A DNA stretch of 64,000 bases from Diphasiastrum complanatum (GCA_029204225.1 CM055096.1:28161995-28225994); one strand, 5' to 3'; numbered from the stretch's first letter, positions 23,248 to 35,895 are shown. Notes: generated from the letters alone by a model not told the origin. Numbers and translations: made by a program.

Positions 23248-23853
23248 ATTTGAATTGCTATGGCACAAGTTGGGAATAGTATTGGTTAAGGACCTTTAAT
23301 TTGGAGTTTTGGATAGTTGGTCGATATGTGGAATAGAACATATCATTAAGTTTTGTCTTATGATGTCTCAAAACTAAGGGGCACTAGCTCTTTGAGTAGG
23401 TAAGATCAATTTATGTATAGCCTTATGATGTTCAAATAAGAATAAGAAACAAGATAACATCCGATTAATCTTCAATTTATCATAGACCTTGCATCTAAAT
23501 GTTCTAGGTAAACTAAAGCTAAACAATGTGCTATAGCCGATCATTCACATGTTCATCACTAACGTAAAATAAGCTTTCTTGTGATATTAGATTATACACT
23601 TGATATAGAAGGGGGTAGCTAGACCCCATGTCTATTTGAAAGAATCTCATCTCAACCACTAAGGGAGGAAGCATATTCATCCATGATGAAAGAGCATGGC
23701 TAAATCATCAATGTCTCTTAAAATACTCATCAGAGGGTCAACTTGCAAGCTCATAGTCAATTACCATGAGGACTTTGAAAATGTAATAATAATCAAAGAT
23801 ATAATTATTTCACTATCAAAAGAAAAGCACGTCATGCTATCCATATATTGACT

Positions 23854-23886
23854 TGTGTGTGTGTGTGTGTGTGTGCGCGCGCGCGC
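23854..23886 (+). repeat. (TG)n(CG)n alternating purine-pyrimidine tract
   Basis: About eleven TG units run directly into about six CG units, the type of sequence most prone to Z-DNA. Confidence 0.9.
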
Positions 23887-24566
23887 TCATGTAGATTTCT
23901 AATTATAGTATAAACTCCTCCATCTCCCCGTTAACCCTTCCATAAGGTTGCCAACTACTAAACGATATTTCTTTGGTATCTTATGTCTCCATGATTATGA
24001 ATATATCTCTTACAGTCCTTGTTGAGTATGTTCATCAATCAATTGCATGTAATAGTAGTGATTATTACAATTGTACAACAACTGGTAGTTGCTCCAAAAA
24101 AATGCAATCTACTTCAAATGTCACAATAAATAACATTTCACTAGAACAATCAAATGGTTAAAATCATTTCATGTCTATATGACTTAGAGGTCATCTACTA
24201 GTAGTTGGTGAGATTTTTGCCTTTGGCTTTATTGTAAGTTTGATACCAAATCCTCAGAAAAGTAAGTCACAAAGTTTTTTTGATATTATTGCACATGCTA
24301 CGTATGCTCTCTCTTGAGGAAAAAAAAATGAAAATCCACCATTTGTAAACTCCATGTAGCCCCATGGTGGTTACAATTTCAATGGATGAGATAAACTTTG
24401 TTCTATTTCTAGATGTTGGTGACCATCATGTCATTGTAATCCCCATTGTCAACAAAATTTGTGCACACTACACAATATATGATCTTTGTTTTTTTATGCA
24501 TGGGGATTATACATCAACTTGATGTGCATGACAATCAAGCATATATTTGTTATATTTTGCATTGAA

Positions 24567-24636
24567 TACATACATATACACATACATACATACATATATA
24601 CATGCATGCAAGCAAGCAAGCATACATACATACATA
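24567..24636 (+). repeat. tetranucleotide microsatellite (CATA/GCAA mix)
   Basis: CATA units interrupted by a short ATGC/AAGC block, then CATA again. Confidence 0.85.
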
Positions 24637-27349
24637 AAAAGGAACTTGCACATCACAAAGAAAAAATTATTATTTGAAATAAGTGTATTTAACCTTTTCA
24701 AGAATTTGAATAACTTTTGTTTATACAAGAGATAGCTAGGGAATGGTACGCTATTAGAATAAGTGTACGTTCTAAATAAATCATGACTTCATCATAGGAG
24801 TCCCTTACAATGACCATTCAGGTTTGAATAAGCTTTACACTTAGATTGTTGTCATAAATTTGTGATTTAATTCTACATTATTGCAAAGCCATATCTCCCC
24901 TCTCGAATTTATCTTGAGTTATATGCACCACTTTGTTATGCAAAACTTGCATGCACAATATGAATAGAACTACTTGGGTTTTTTTAACTTGAAATATATA
25001 TCAAAATGAAACAATGACTATAAGATTCCAATAGTTTTAGATTGTTTGCAAATAACGTCTTAACTACCGACTTGACCTACCATGCAAATCGAGCTTAGAA
25101 TGGTTTCAATAGACGTTTTAAGCTTTTTCTTCTTTGACGTTTTAAGCTTTTCTTCCTTTATATGAATAAATAAATATTAAGGTCTTTTACATACTATGAC
25201 ACCTTTATCATATTAGTATTTATCATAAGATGATATCTCCATGCTAGCATGAAAGAAAATTTAAATTAATACCTATTAAGCAAAAGGCAAACATTATAAA
25301 TTTCAAAAGATGATTGTAGGAATATATTCATGTACAAAGAATAGAACATTCATAAAAAAAATCAATAGTGGTTGGTACATATGCTTTGTCATGCTCATTG
25401 GTACTAATAAAATATAAAAGTCACAATGACTTTGCTAGGTATATTATTCTTAGAATCTATGTAACTCATATGGTGGAGATATTTCAACTCATAGACGTAT
25501 AAGTCAATATTCTATCGAGAAATTGGTTAATAAACGTAATTATATTCATATGTGATAGATACAATATAGTTGATATGAAAATTATGGACTCTTTTGTAGT
25601 CTTTATCATTTCAACTATAAACGCTACAAACACAAACTTTGTTGTCAAAGTTGTTGTGAGACTATGTTACCCTTGTTTTGGGACCTCCCATCCATCCCAA
25701 ATATCATATCCTCATCAATTTCCATGAAGTAATTGTCCCAAGACTTCCAAGGATTTATGAAACTCCTTGAGTGCCATAAAATGTGTCTTGGACTCTGAAT
25801 TTTATCTTAACTTCCCATGATGACTTCACACCTCATTTTGCAAACTTAAAACTCCTTTAGTTATCATCTTTATGACTCATCATCTAGTGCCAAATATTCA
25901 TGTGACTCTTTGTCCTTGATTGACAAATACTTCCACAGATCTTCAAATGTTTCACTACTTGTTGACATCCCTTAGTGTGCTTATAGGAGTTTTACAAATA
26001 TAGCTTCAAATCTCATATAAATTCAGATCAAAATTCCTAAGGGATTTTCTCAAATGTGTTTCTAGAGTTTAGACCATGTTTGCTTCTTTCATAATTTGAT
26101 CTCACATCAATGTGCGTTCCAATGTATACTTATCATTCTATTTCATCTACATTCACAATCCGATCTATCCTTTGGAATATCTCGTTATTGATGAAAGCGA
26201 TACTGCTAATAATATGATAAACTTCTTGAATGTTACCATTTCCTTCGACCCAACAAATGGTTGCGACAACTTTATAAGTATGACAAAAAGAAGACACTTG
26301 TCTTTCCATTGCTTAGAGTATATACATTTGCCCTCTAATAGACCGGTGTATAATACATTTTGTTCTAGATGTTTGTATAAAGTTTCTATAATTGAAGATG
26401 AATGCTAAAACGACTTTGCTATGTCTTTTGTCTTTAATTACCTGATTAATCGCAAAATTGGATAATTCATAATCTTGTTAAGAATTGGGTTGGAAGAATA
26501 TTCTTGAAATCCAGTAATTTTCCTTGAGGGAAAGATTTTGATTTTTATATTTCATGACTGGTATGTTGCACTTATACATTAGTATCTTTCAATAATTAAG
26601 TATGGTTTTGGAATCCTATGAATTATGATTGACAAATCATAAGATTCCAAATATTTATGATTGACGGATCATAAAAAAATTGCTACTTAATTGTCATTAG
26701 AAGATTATAAAGAAATGTGATTATTCTTAAGATAATGAGTAATTCTCAATTTATTGAAAGAGTCAAGAATTTAGATCAGTTAGTTGAAAAATTAAATTTC
26801 TTTACTTCAATGCTTAATTGAGATTGTGTGGGTCTCACAAGCATTCTCATAGAGGTAATTTATTTTTACTTATGAGGAATTTACTTACCTTAGAGGATGA
26901 AGTTCTACTACAGATTGTGGTCTATAGATGCTTGTGTACAGTGTGGTATTAGTGAAAATCAGATTCAATGTGAAGCATGGTTCTGAAATAAATGGAAAAG
27001 CAGTATGATATCACGAGTCCCTCAGGCATCAAAGACAGCCATCGTCTGATCAGAAACTGAAGAGTCGTAGATGTCTGTGTTCTGATCAGAGTGAGTAAAC
27101 AAGCGCGATGATAAAGTGCATTCAATCACAACAAGCATTCATCTACGTTATACACAGATAGAAAAACTAATGCTGCTATATTACATTGAAGCACAATACA
27201 AATAACAATCACAGCAAAAAATTGACGGCATAACTGGGAGGCTCAAATAATACGTCTCATGGATGGAGCAACCAATAATCTGTGCTTGGATGATCTATGT
27301 ATAGTTTTCATCTGTGTATTGACTACATTGAATGCCTGTCACCTAATTA

Positions 27350-28023
27350 GGAAAGTTGTTGTACTTGGAAGTATATGGCTTTGGTGACAACTATACATAG
27401 TATATACGATCAACAAATCAGGATCGTTGATGCGGACGAGGACGTCGCAAAAATCTCTCACTTCGCATTTTACGTGAAGTGGTTTTCTCTCACTTCGCAA
27501 ATTTTGGGAAGTGGTTGGGAATGTTCCTCGTTCAAAAACAGACAACCTTCGGCATTTTACCTCTCCTTTCGGGTTTTTGAGAAAAGAATCAAAGGTGCTC
27601 TTAAAACAAGTTTAAGTTGTCCTTAAAAGTTGGCGAAGGTGTCTTTAACAGGTGAACCCTTAAAAATAGAGGACCTTCTGAAAGTTTTTCTCTCTTCGCA
27701 TTTTTAGGAAGAAGCGAAAAAAGGACGAAGGTGTTGAAAATAGTTAAACTGTTGAACTGTGAATAAGTTGACTTCTTCCAAAAATAATTGAACAAAAGAA
27801 GTCAAAGGTAAGTGTCGCAATTTTTGAAAAGTGCAAAAAATGCAAACTGCGACACTTAGTGTATTTCTGCAGACTATTCAAAAAAAATGTAAATCTGCAG
27901 ACTTGTTCTAAATGCAAGTTTTGTGGAAGTCTTTGAAGATGGCCAAGTCTTCAATGACTTCAAGTTATTAAACTTAACATATGAGCTTAAATTTATGATG
28001 GGATTGGTTGCTTAATTTCCAAC
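27350..28023 (-). repeat. copia 3' LTR (element C)
   Basis: On the minus strand it starts TGTTGGAAATTAAGC at 28023, immediately after the polypurine tract TAAGGGGGAC. It contains repeated TTCGCATTTT-like words and blocks GCGACAC, TGTATTTCTGCAGACT and TCTGCAGAC that recur in the solo LTR near 37.8-38.0 kb. The lower end is approximate. Confidence 0.55.
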
Positions 28024-28039
28024 AGTCCCCCTTAAGGTC

Positions 28040-29050
28040 ATGGTTGGTGCCTTGGTATCTTCGTCAGGTTCAGCACATTGAAGAACTTCTGGTGCTTGAT
28101 CCTGGGAAGCACTTTGGTGAAGATGTTTGTGGCCATTTCTATTGTGGAGCGGTATTGAAGGATCACTTGCCCTGAGAAAACTTTCTTCGAATGAAATGAT
28201 ACTAGATGTCTATGTGCTTGGATTTGCCATGAAATCTGGGATTCAGTGACAGTGAAATACAACTCAAGTTGTCACACAGAATGGTGGTAGTATTGAACTG
28301 AGTGTGATGTAAGTCATGAAGTAATAACCTAATCCATACAGCTTCTTTTGAAGCTTGGCATGCTGTGATGTACACTACCTCTGTCGAAGAAAGTGCAATT
28401 GATTTCTGCTTCCTTGAGTACACCCGCTGACTAAGATAGATCTTCTTCTGAAGTCTATCTCTAGTAATGTGAATTCCTAGCAAAGAATGGACAGCTCCTA
28501 AATCAGTCATGTCAAATTCCTTTGACAAATCACTCTTAGTAGTGTGCAATAGAGAAGTGTTGTTAGACAAAATAAATGCATCATCTACGTAAAGAGCTAT
28601 GTGAACTGAATTGGTGCCTATATGCTTTGAATAAATATTATAGTCAGCTGAATTATTTGCAAATCTCAATTGGATGAGGTAAGAGTTGATTCTATCAAAC
28701 CATGCTCTTGCGGCCTGTTTCAGACCGTAGATTGCTCTGTGCAGCTTGCACATTTTGTGCTCTTGGCCTTTGACTTCAAATTCTTCCAGTTGGAAGGGGC
28801 ACAGTTCTTCTTCGACATTGTCATTGAGGAATGCTGTCTTAATCTGATTGATTTGTTTGGTTGTCTGTTCATCGCTTCCGCTACCACCATGCATTAAAAG
28901 TTCTAAAATTATTATGTTCGTATGTTCGCCTACTGAGTCACCAGTAGTGCACGAACCAAGAGAATTGAACGGACTAATCCTCTCATTTCTCCGGCAAATG
29001 GGAATCCACAAGTTCCTATAAAAGGAACTCCACTCTATGTAATTCTTCAT
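28040..29050 (-). pseudogene. Ty1/copia element C, reverse transcriptase and RNase H relic
   Basis: Antisense pol piece. RT shows KTAFLNDNVEEELC, the HRAIYGLKQAARAWFDRI block and ALYVDDAFILSNNT with the catalytic YVDD pair intact, then DMTDLGAVHSLLGIHITRD. The text jumps from YLSQRVY straight to SRKQKSIALSSTEVVYITA, so the normal spacer between RT and RNase H has been deleted in frame. RNase H continues through ILCDNLSCISLS and, after a frame change, the terminal MATNIFTKVLPRIKH block. The polypurine tract and LTR follow. The deletion and the upstream loss of protease and integrase make it non-autonomous. Confidence 0.85.
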
Positions 29051-29399
29051 CCATAATACAAGAGATCAAGGTTCTATCATTATGGGTCCACATGTGCTTT
29101 ACATTGGTGTGACTAATTTTAGCTTGGCTTTGTGTTTTCATGTTTTTGTTTCTAAGTTCTTGCTAACTAACCCCAAGTTTAGCATACGTGTTTGTTTCTA
29201 AAGTTATCTAGTTAATATTGCTTGGAGAGAGAGAGAGGGTAGGAGGGCGAGGAGCCCATGTTAGAAGAGGCAATAGAGGAGAGAAAAAAGAGGGAAAAGA
29301 GAGGCTAAGAGAGAGAGTTGTGTGTTTGAATGTGTTTTAAGCTATTGTTCATTTTGGATTTGCAAGTAGGTTTTGTGGGCAGATTGCAGGCATAGGCAT

Positions 29400-29783
29400 C
29401 TCCAAGGATCTTAGTTGGACCGAGCCCACTTCTCGTGCTACACGACCTTGAGAGATGGTAGCCAGTCTCTTTCTTGTCAACGACAAGAATAGAAGAGTGG
29501 TAACATCTTGAGTCTCATATAGACTTATGAGATTATCCCAAGCTTGCTTAGATGCTTAGATGCTTCGTTGCTACTGATATGAGATATTTGTGAATCCTTG
29601 AGATTCATGGATATTAATGGAAGAGCTCTACAATCATTCTTGTTGTGGTAGGATTGATAATACATCGACCACATCTCAAAAATTGTTCTCTAACAATATC
29701 ATCTTCATACGATACTTTCACATTTGAAAGTCATTGCCATTGAATGGCTTGATGAGTCGAATTTTTAAAGACAATTGCTCCAT
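29400..29783 (-). pseudogene. copia element C gag fragment
   Basis: From an ATG at 29783 the minus strand reads MEQLSLKIRLIKPFNGNDF with KYRMKMILLENNF, then, after stops, AWDNLISLYETQDVTT. This is the start of a copia gag (PFNG-DFQ-WK pattern) plus its UBN2-like alpha-helical block. Tryptophan codons appear as stops twice (QM*KYRM, NNF*DVV). It probably belongs to the same deletion derivative as the RT at 28040-29050. Purine-rich sequence (29225-29320) separates them. Confidence 0.5.
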
Positions 29784-29789
29784 GTGTCT

Positions 29790-30954
29790 ATTAAGATAAA
29801 TAATTAGATGAACATCAAAGCCTTTATCCATCAATTGAGCCATACTCAAAATATTTTTGGTAATAGAAGACACAAAAAGTACATTGTCTAGATTCAATAT
29901 TTTTGAAGGTCCTATGAATAAAGGAGTTGTACCAACACCTTAAACACTACATTCTTGATCATTTTCAATAAATATTGACTTCTTAGCACCATGGTAAGAG
30001 AGTAGAATTGAGAAAAATTCTTTTTGAAAGGTGTGGGAAGATGCCTCCACTATATGTCCACCAATTGTCCTTTGATTTGTCCTCTGTGCATGGTGATGAG
30101 GTAGTTGATGCCATCAAAGATAATTCTTCATCATATTTCTCCTCCTCAATTGCAAGATTCCCTTGCTTGCCCTCTCCTTATGCATGTTTCTTCTTGGAAC
30201 ACTCAGATGCAAAGTGCCCCTTCTTGCCAAAGTAGAAACACTTGAGCTTGGATTTGTCCTTCTTACTCTTCTTCTTTGAGCTTGATTGGACTTTTTCATC
30301 ATTTGATGGATCATCTCCTTGTTGCTTGTTGGATTTTTTGCCTTTCGACTTTTCTTTCATGAAGAAATTTGCCTCCTCATCACCCTTGTGCAAGGAAAAC
30401 GATCCCATACTAGCTTTGATATGTTGGATCCTATTTTTCTCAGCTCTAAAAACTCTTTGGAGCTTCTCAATGGATGGAAATTTTTTTTGGATAGCAAAAC
30501 TTTAAATAAGATTGGAGTACTCATCTCTCAATCCATTCAAGATGACTTGGACAATCCCAGTCTCCTTGATCTGGTCACCTATGGAGCTTAATTCCATATT
30601 TAGTGATTTGACTCTAAGAACATATTCTTGAGCACTCTCACCACTTTTCCTCCTGCTTTGTAGGACATGATTCCTCAACATAATGACTCTAAGAACATAT
30701 TCTTGAGCACTCTTGTCACTTTTCCTCATGCTTTGTAGGACATGATTCCTCAACATAAGCATTCTAGAGTTATTTTTTGACTCATAAATGGCCTTCAAGG
30801 AATCCCATGCCTCCTTGGCCGAGATGCAAGAAGCAACTTTTTCTAGAACTTCATTACTTACAATCATCTTGATGCAACGCAAGGTAAGATTACACTTTTT
30901 TTTGTATCTTTGCAACTTTTGACCTCCATGAGGTTCTTCCACCACAAGAACACA
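29790..30954 (-). pseudogene. copia element B gag and pre-integrase relic (3' portion)
   Basis: Minus-strand gag (UBN2 type): EVLEKVASCISAKEAWDSLK, AIYESKNNSRMLMLRNHVL, then a knuckle region KLKCFYFGKKGHFASEC in which the second Cys of CxxC is Phe, so the zinc knuckle is lost. Further down lies a broken protease/pre-integrase stretch (TTPLFIGPSKILNLDNVLF, TKNILSMAQLMDKGF). Its N-terminal codons are not adjacent: they lie at 36271-36416 beyond the inserted DNA transposon. A 75-bp tandem duplication is present (see 30610-30759). Confidence 0.75.
30610..30759 (-). repeat. 75-bp in-frame tandem duplication within gag
   Basis: Units 30610-30684 and 30685-30759 differ at only a few bases. Each encodes 25 residues containing RNHVLQS and SAQEYVLRV, so the duplication keeps the frame. 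Confidence 0.85.
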
Positions 30955-31470
30955 TATAGCAAATATCCACGCACAATACAAAGGAGGACGAGCGGGCAAA
31001 AAAAAATTCGCGTGGATATATCCGTGGATTGGCGTGGATATACGCATGGATACAAGCGCATGGATTATTCACGCGTGAATGTTCCACACAAATGTCTTTT
31101 CCGGCAGCAGATTGGCCGGATGTCATGAAATTCAAAATGCGTGGATTATTCACGTGTAGATTATCCACGCCAAGTCCGACTATCGGCAGTCGGGCAAATC
31201 TCCGACACCCGGAGCTGGAAATAGAAATTCTAATTTCGTGTGGATAATCCACGCCATAGTTAAAATAAAATAAAAAAGGCTTGGCTTTTGCGTGGATACT
31301 GCATGGATAATTATCCATGCGTGGATTATCCACGCGAAATTCGCTTTATCCACGCAAAATCCAGAGAGTTGAGGTTGTGGATACCGCGTGGATAATTTTT
31401 TTTTTATATCCACGTGGTATCCATGCGGAAAGGTTTCTGGAATTTGCGTGGATTATCCACGCAAAATTTT
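30955..31470. repeat. GTGGAT/ATCCAC palindrome array, left end
   Basis: More than a dozen GTGGAT or ATCCAC words in ~500 bp, many paired head to head around one to two A/T bases (31239-31251, 31321-31333). The largest, 31444-31466, has 11-bp perfect arms around one base. CATGGATAATTATCCATG (31302-31319) is a perfect variant. Two CCGG-flanked blocks (31101-31120 and ~31184-31215) lie between them. Confidence 0.85.
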
Positions 31471-31499
31471 TTGTCCAAAAAAAAAACATTTGGCGCGAA

Positions 31500-32230
31500 G
31501 CAAAATGTGGTTCGCTCTAGAGGTGACTTTCTATTTTTTGTGTTGTGTGTGAGAGAGAAAAAGAGAGTATAGATGAGAGTGAGAATGAGATGAGGATGAA
31601 TGTGAGTGAGAAGATTGATAGTGTTTAGGATTTTTAGTTCATTGATGGATGTTAATAGTATGTGTTTTGTGATCATAAGTTTTAAGATCTTTTTTGTTTG
31701 TGATGTAGGTTTGGATATGAAAAATGAGCTTTCATTACAAAGGATTCAAAGATCAAGTGCATGCAAAAGGAAAAGCAAAGATTGCAAAACAATGGAGATA
31801 CAATAGTAAAGGTAAATTCACATTTATTTTGATTCAATTGATATTTAGTTGATAACTTAATGTGTTATCTATTTCCATTACTTTTCATTGTGCTTTCCAT
31901 TACTTTTTATTGTGCATTCTAGCATGCAAATCATGTGCTAAAATAGATACATTGCATTGAATTTATCAATGGATACATTTGCATTGCATAGATGTGCATT
32001 AAATAGACTATACATTGCATTGAATACATCAATAGATACATTTGCAATCAATAGATGTGCATTCAATAGACTACACAATTGCATTCATGGATTAAAAATA
32101 TATGCATTCAAAAAATTTGCAAGAATGATGTGATGCCAAAACATTATATTGATTGATTTAAAAACAAGTACATTGATGAGAGAATAAATTCTCTCTTCCT
32201 ACATTGCCTTCTACAAGGCCTTACATTTAA
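31500..32230. other. transposon interior, no coding block seen
   Basis: AT-rich. From 31930 to 32110 there are repeated words of the form GCATT.AATAGA and TACATTGCATTGAAT in a loose array. Confidence 0.4.
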
Positions 32231-32231
32231 T

Positions 32232-33166
32232 TTAAAAACCTCTACTCATCATCACTTCTTCTCTCCTTGCCTCCTTCATCTTGTAGATGTACGTTGGTGT
32301 CCACATCTTCAACTCCCCTTCACTTTCATTCACGTACTCTTCCACGTTCTCTTCGACATTTTCTTCCACATCACGAACACTTGAAGTTGTAGAGCCTCTC
32401 TACAAAATAGAATCAAAGATTTAATTAAATTGAGATTAAACTACTTGTAAACCACAAAGTAATCAATCACAAAACAATATTAAAAAATATTGCACTTACA
32501 AATTGGGCCTCTAGATTGCCCCTTCCTCCCGATCCCAAGTGACTTTGGCCATGTTTTAAGAGCTTCTCGGCGGCGGCCCTACGTTGTTGTTCATACTTTT
32601 GGGGATTGTTTTGCAACAATTCCCCTTTCACCTTCCTCCAATCCCTTTTGGAGCACCATCCAGGCTTTGTGGGATTCTTGGGATTCCTCACGACTCTTCT
32701 TATCAATTGCCTTGTGTTTCAAATTCAAAGGCACATTGTATTCAAGACCCAGGTCCTACTAAAAACATTGGATTGAGGGAATTCAGAATACAAAGTCTCT
32801 ATTATTTTATTTTTGTCTTCAAGCAATTGGGAGGAACAATCGATCATGTAATCTTTACCAAAATATAAAGCAACTAAATCACGCAAACAGGCATGAACTA
32901 CATTGTCATGCGTATTTTTTATAACTCCACCACGTGGATTAAGGTCATAATACACACTACACGATTCTTGGGAAGGGGCATCTTCGGAAGCTCTTCTCTA
33001 AGATGATTCACCCGAAGAAGATAACACAAGATTTTTTATTCTATCTCTTTGTTGAGGAGATAGATTCTCAAACCACTCTTGATTATATTCTTCGGGCTCC
33101 TCATGAGCTCTTTTCCTAGATGGTCTCCCACTTGACCTTCCACTTGACCTACCACTTGAAGACATT
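32232..33166 (-). pseudogene. transposase-like gene of the palindrome transposon (two exons)
   Basis: From ATG at 33166 the minus strand reads MSSSGRSSGRSSGRPSRKRA and stays in one frame to 32500, interrupted by three stop codons. It includes DRIKNLVLSS, YYDLNPRGGV, IIETLYSEFPQS, RNPKNPTKPGWCSKRDW and the C-terminal pattern AAAEKLLKHGQSHLGSGG. A consensus donor (gtaagt at 32499) and acceptor (tttgtag before 32399) join it in frame to an acidic second exon (DVEENVEENVEEYVNESEGE) ending at a stop at 32232-32234. The W-...-K-..H..GS pattern recalls plant Transposase_24 (En/Spm-associated) proteins. That is a family resemblance by eye, not a proven match. Confidence 0.45.
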
Positions 33167-33497
33167 GTATCAAAGAAAAACTTTAAAAGTTAGAAAGTAG
33201 TGGAGAATGGGAGTGAAAGAGTATTGAAGACTTTTAGATTAGAAGAGTAAGCAATGAATAGAAAGCAATAGATTAATAGTAAGCAAGAACAAAGAAGATC
33301 AATAGAGCAAGCAAAAACAAGAGCAAGATCACTAGCAATGAAGAGCAACCAAAAGCAAGCAAGCAAGATCTATAGAGCTTAGAAGAGCAATAGCAAGCAA
33401 GGGCACTAAACACTAGATTAGAAAACCTATAAAACTTGAAAGCAAAAGAAGAGGAACAAGAATGCTCGTGGAAATGCCATTTTATTGGCATTCAAGT

Positions 33498-33536
33498 TTT
33501 GCGTGGATTATCCACGTAGAAGTTATCCACACGTTT
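33498..33536. repeat. internal GTGGAT palindrome pair
   Basis: One palindrome (33501-33517) and an extra TTATCCACACG lie midway in the transposon, just upstream of the transposase-like gene. This raises the possibility that the 5.3-kb element is a composite of two related elements. Confidence 0.75.
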
Positions 33537-33539
33537 TTT

Positions 33540-34660
33540 TTTTTCCTCTCTTGGCACGTGAGAGGGTCCCCCACATGGGCTTGCATGCTTCAAATGTCAT
33601 TCAATATTTTCATAATCTTTTCTAGATTTTATGAGAATATTTTATTGTAGGATTTTACATAAAATATATTTTTTAATATGATGGAATGTAAAAAAATCAA
33701 TTCAAAAATCATTATGGTAGTATTTAATTGTTAAAACTAGTTTTATACTGTTATAAATTTTATTTTTCTTGAGTTTTGACATACAAGACAAAATCATGAG
33801 ATAAGAAATAGTACATATTATTATTAAACAAGTAATTTGACAAGTTTTTAAAGATTTTATGACATAATATTATGTCAAATCGGTGATGTCATAAAACATT
33901 TAGTTTATTAATAATCTAGGTGTCATAGATTTGATATAATTTGATGACATAATTACATGGTCAAATAATTTTTTTTTGCTTTTGTCATGTGGCCTCTTAA
34001 ATGGTTGCATGGGGTCATTTAGATTCATGATCAAAAGCATTTATGTTATATTGAGGACCTTAGTGATATGTGACATATATGATAAATCTTTTAATTGTTG
34101 GTGTGTGACCTATATAACCTTATATGAAATCATAGTAATTAGTTGAAATATCATTTAGCATTGTTATAAAGATGTTGATCAATGGTGTGTTATCTAGTAT
34201 ATGATTTCTTGCATACAAAGCAACCATAGATAGAAAGGGCGAATGCATATTGCTCGTCATGAGATACCATGGCACATTAGGCCAATCCAAAGAGATTTAC
34301 CTTGAGATCATCACTCATCTTAGACAAGAGTTTAAACTGAGAGCTTCGAACATTGACTGCTATGTGGTCTTTAAATTAGTTGAGATAGGCCTGCACGCAC
34401 TATCTATTGATGTCTAACATTTGTCAATATGGACCTCATTTTGATTGCTCGTCATGTGTTGCCCCACCCAAGCAATTTTCTTGATGGCAATGTTACAAGA
34501 ATATTGGATTTACATTAAGCATAAGTAGATTATACATGGATTAGATGTTGGCATGTCTTTAACAAATTTTATTATATTTGTTCAGAACATCCGGTCTCAT
34601 AATGATTACTTATGATGTGGTATAGAGTAGCTGGCTACAGTGTGTATTTGTCATCGACGA
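33540..34660. other. transposon interior, unassigned
   Basis: AT-rich, with no recognisable exon on either strand. Confidence 0.4.
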
Positions 34661-34663
34661 TGT

Positions 34664-34779
34664 CATCATCATCAAATAACCCAACGGGGTTGGCTCAACT
34701 GGTTAGCTTGGCATCCAAAGTTTCTTTGGTCCCAGGTTCGAGCCTCCCCTTGGAAACCAAGAAGCATCATCATCAAATA
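34664..34779 (+). mobile_element. 86-bp tRNA-derived SINE-like retroposon with 15-bp target duplications
   Basis: The body 34679-34764 carries a box A (TGGCTCAACTGG, 34691-34702) and a box B (GGTTCGAGCCT, 34735-34745) with 32 bp between them, the internal RNA polymerase III promoter of a tRNA or plant SINE head. It is flanked by identical CATCATCATCAAATA at 34664-34678 and 34765-34779. Only the GGGG/CCCC acceptor arms are partly preserved and no anticodon arm is clear, so it is not a functional tRNA gene. The very short length suggests a tRNA-only SINE or a retroposed tRNA. Confidence 0.75.
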
Positions 34780-34911
34780 GCGATTCATCTCATGATCACA
34801 ACAACAGGTATATATTGTTATTGATATTGACATCAATTGCACTTTATTTGTTATTTGAATATGAGTGTATAATTTTTCTTGCAAATTTATTCTTACAATG
34901 ACATTTGATTG

Positions 34912-35091
34912 GAATTATGAATTCTAGGGAAATTATCGTACCTCCACGTGATTTAGAGAAAGAAAAAAGAATTGAGCTCTATGACAGAAAAAAGGAGCAA
35001 TCAAGACTAAAGTACAATGAACAACTATTGACTGGTTCATCTTCAAGCTCTTCCATCAGTCGATGTAGACCGCCTATTAATCCATCACATG
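34912..35091 (+). CDS. possible transposon exon
   Basis: Open frame reading EIIVPPRDLEKEKRIELYDR, then KKEQSRLKYNEQLL and a serine run, ending at a good donor (CACAT/gtatgt). A possible acceptor (TTCTAG) precedes it. Highly charged, no recognised domain. It could be an exon of a second gene of the surrounding transposon; no partner exon was found. Confidence 0.25.
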
Positions 35092-35099
35092 TATGTATA

Positions 35100-35895
35100 T
35101 TGATTTATGTCATAATTTTTTTATTTGTAATAGTGATGTAATCTGATTTGCTCTTTGGATATAGTATATTGCCCTTTGGAAAGCCAAGACACCACTCCAT
35201 TACAAATGAAAGTTGCATTTGGATACTAAAACCTTGAAAAAGCATCAAAGGTTTCACTTATATCTAATAGATAGGAAACTCGCACACAATTCAACCTATT
35301 TTGCATCTAATTGGCAAAGGCTTTTGAACACCACAATAAAACTAGAAATAACTGATCTTCACATCCTGTTACACACGTGGAAAGTATAATACTTTGTTCA
35401 GATTCAGATCTATTCATTAGACACAAAAAATATCACATTCATCATTCATCAATTCCTCATTAAAGAGCAAGCTTGCCAAAATCACCATCTCTTGATAATC
35501 TCTCGAAGTATGTACAAAATTAGCTCTCAATCCATATCAAATGATCTCGGATATGAGATTAGATAGAGTGCCATTAGGGTAGACCCTAAACCCTTGGCTC
35601 TCAAAGCCTTAGATCATGCATAATTACCCTCTTGGTAGCTCGAGTCAACTATCTTATAAAAGTAGGTGGCCGCCCTCATTAAGAATCCCAATCATCTAGG
35701 AACACCATGATATAATTCACTTTAGAAAAATATTTATTTAACTAATTCCATTTCATTATGAACATGCTAAAACAAAAAAAAACCTCATCATAATATAATT
35801 CACTTTAGAAAAAAAAAATATATCCTAATCATAATATAATTCACTTTAGAAATATATTTATTTAACTAATTTCATATCATTATCAACATACCAAA
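35100..35895. other. transposon interior, unassigned
   Basis: AT-rich. AATTCACTTTAGAAA recurs three times between 35710 and 35855 as an imperfect local repeat. Confidence 0.4.

Larger units (their letters stand above)
22540..27340. other. gene-free AT-rich region
   Basis: Almost 5 kb with no recognisable exon, RNA gene or transposon domain on either strand. It contains the three simple-sequence tracts listed separately. The 98-codon open stretch at 26112-26408 has no recognisable domain and is treated as chance. Confidence 0.45.

Noticed and set aside
30955-31470. CRISPR-like array
   Set aside because: The repeated words are short palindromes at irregular spacing without unique spacers, in a plant transposon.
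34679-34764. functional tRNA gene
   Set aside because: Internal promoter boxes are good, but the cloverleaf is poor, and exact 15-bp flanking duplications show a retroposed insert.
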